This document shows, in pieces, positions 42,375 through 43,217 of a stretch of 43,217 bases of DNA. Source of the DNA: Ophioceras dolichostomum (lineage: Eukaryota > Ascomycota > Sordariomycetes > Magnaporthales > Ophioceraceae); contig PYST01000323.1 of NCBI GenBank assembly GCA_003049485.1, positions 1 through 43,217 on the forward strand, written 5' to 3'. Made by a program: the position numbers and the translations under genes. Numbering within the stretch: position 1 is the first letter of the stretch; every line of letters begins with the position of its first letter. Below the pieces are notes generated by a model, which saw nothing but the letters and a program-made list of their open reading frames with translations, did no database searches and was not told the DNA's origin.

Positions 42375-43217
42375 CTCGGTGGAAGAGAATCCGGCGCACT
42401 TGAGGGGTTTGGTCGGTGGAGGGATAGTTACGTACGTAGGTAGGCAGGTAGACGGTCAGGAAAATAGTTTGCGAAGTTCCGAGGTCGAGTCACGGAAATA
42501 TGGAGGAAGTCCTCTTTTTATCAAGGATCATGCAGCATGCTCGACTCGCTTATTAGCGCCTGGGCAGCTGAACGACCACCATCGCGTTGATACGAACGCG
42601 GCAGCACGTGATTCCCTTCAGGTTCTCGCGGTACATCACGTGTTTGCTACACCTCTCCAGAAGTGGCCAAGGCCAAGCATCGTTCGAGTCGTCGTGAGAC
42701 TTTGGGGAAATCCGGTCAGTTGACGCGGCAGTTCATGTCTGTGATTTGCACCTGTCTGCTAGTCGGGAGTATTCTTGGCGCCCTGGTGTGTTGTTCAGGC
42801 CGACTGTGACTATTATTCAGGGGGTGTAAGGGTGGACCCTCTCATGGCCGTGGCTAGCAGATGCGCTGCGATTGTGTGTAACGTACTGAACCTGCTTCCG
42901 AGTTGTAAGAGACTCATGGTAAACTCTTTCAAGTTAGGCATAGCTCTCATCTCTGCTTGGCTTTAGGGAAACCGTATAGTCTTCAAGCGCCCTGCCTGAT
43001 GATGACATTTAGTGGCGTTCAATATCATCCCATATGGCGATGCGGCTGAGCCGAACGAGCGATACAGGGGATGTACCTTCCTGGCATGATCTATGACAAA
43101 ATGTTTTCAGCCTCTTCTGCTTGATTCGGACATCCTTCCCTTTACATAAACACTTGGCGACTGCTACTGTTAGTGCAGCCCGCCAAACCACACATAATCC
43201 TTAACACCCAACAAACC
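42375..43217. other. Right edge, upstream region of the hydrolase gene
   Basis: No gene is supported. A pair of inverted E-boxes (42605-42642) is the only motif noted. No partial gene clearly runs off the right end. Confidence 0.55.
42605..42642. promoter_or_regulatory. Inverted pair of ATCACGTG E-boxes
   Basis: CACGTGAT at 42605-42612 and its exact reverse complement ATCACGTG at 42635-42642 flank a 22-bp spacer, with centres about three helical turns apart. CACGTG is the core site of fungal bHLH factors such as Cbf1 and Pho4 types. The pair lies about 230-270 bp upstream of the alpha/beta-hydrolase start, so it may regulate that gene. Confidence 0.45.

Overview
The window looks like nuclear DNA of a filamentous ascomycete (Pezizomycotina, probably Sordariomycetes). 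Nearly all confident genes are GC-rich. Most have short spliceosomal introns of roughly 55-200 nt with GTANGT-type donors and CTAAC-like branch points. The gene families are typical of moulds: metacaspase, MTC1-like, type-B carboxylesterase, ubiquitin C-terminal hydrolase, DCR2-like phosphoesterase, DUF1996 and an ACS-family MFS permease. Intergenic DNA is long, AT-richer and rich in microsatellites. The exon structures given here were built by hand and tested only by reading-frame closure and family motifs.

Layout. Positions 1-4579 hold no confident host gene: there are hairpins, a 37-bp tandem repeat and a C-terminal relic of what looks like a pogo/Fot1-type transposase. A metacaspase (4580-6501) and an unrecognised acidic protein (7362-8771) follow on the plus strand. 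An MTC1-like gene (10222-12033, minus) and a very large disordered nuclear-looking protein (13219-18775, plus) share a 1.2-kb divergent promoter. From 18776 to 22904 the DNA is repeat-like, with a 620-bp MITE-like element (20053-20672) and an orphan GC-rich coding segment (21064-21660). Next come a protein with two candidate Atg8-interacting motifs (22905-23948, minus), a secreted type-B carboxylesterase (25520-27480, plus), a UCH-family deubiquitinase (28008-28814, minus) and a U6 snRNA gene (about 29493-29593, minus) with a TATA box, a T-run terminator and a B-box just downstream.

The right third begins with a small secreted three-repeat precursor bearing Lys-Arg sites (30103-30504, minus). 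It is followed by a secreted DCR2-like phosphoesterase (31827-33234, plus) and a seven-exon DUF1996 protein with a 12-nt micro-exon (33907-35716, plus). After a 3.5-kb gene-poor stretch come an MFS permease (39185-41050, plus) and an alpha/beta hydrolase (41469-42374, minus), arranged convergently.

No classical secondary-metabolite cluster, CRISPR array or operon is visible. Most genes appear to be independent housekeeping or secretory loci. The best candidate for something new is the repeat precursor at 30103-30504: its two Kex2-flanked repeat cores differ by seven synonymous and no replacement changes, which suggests that the encoded peptide itself is under selection.
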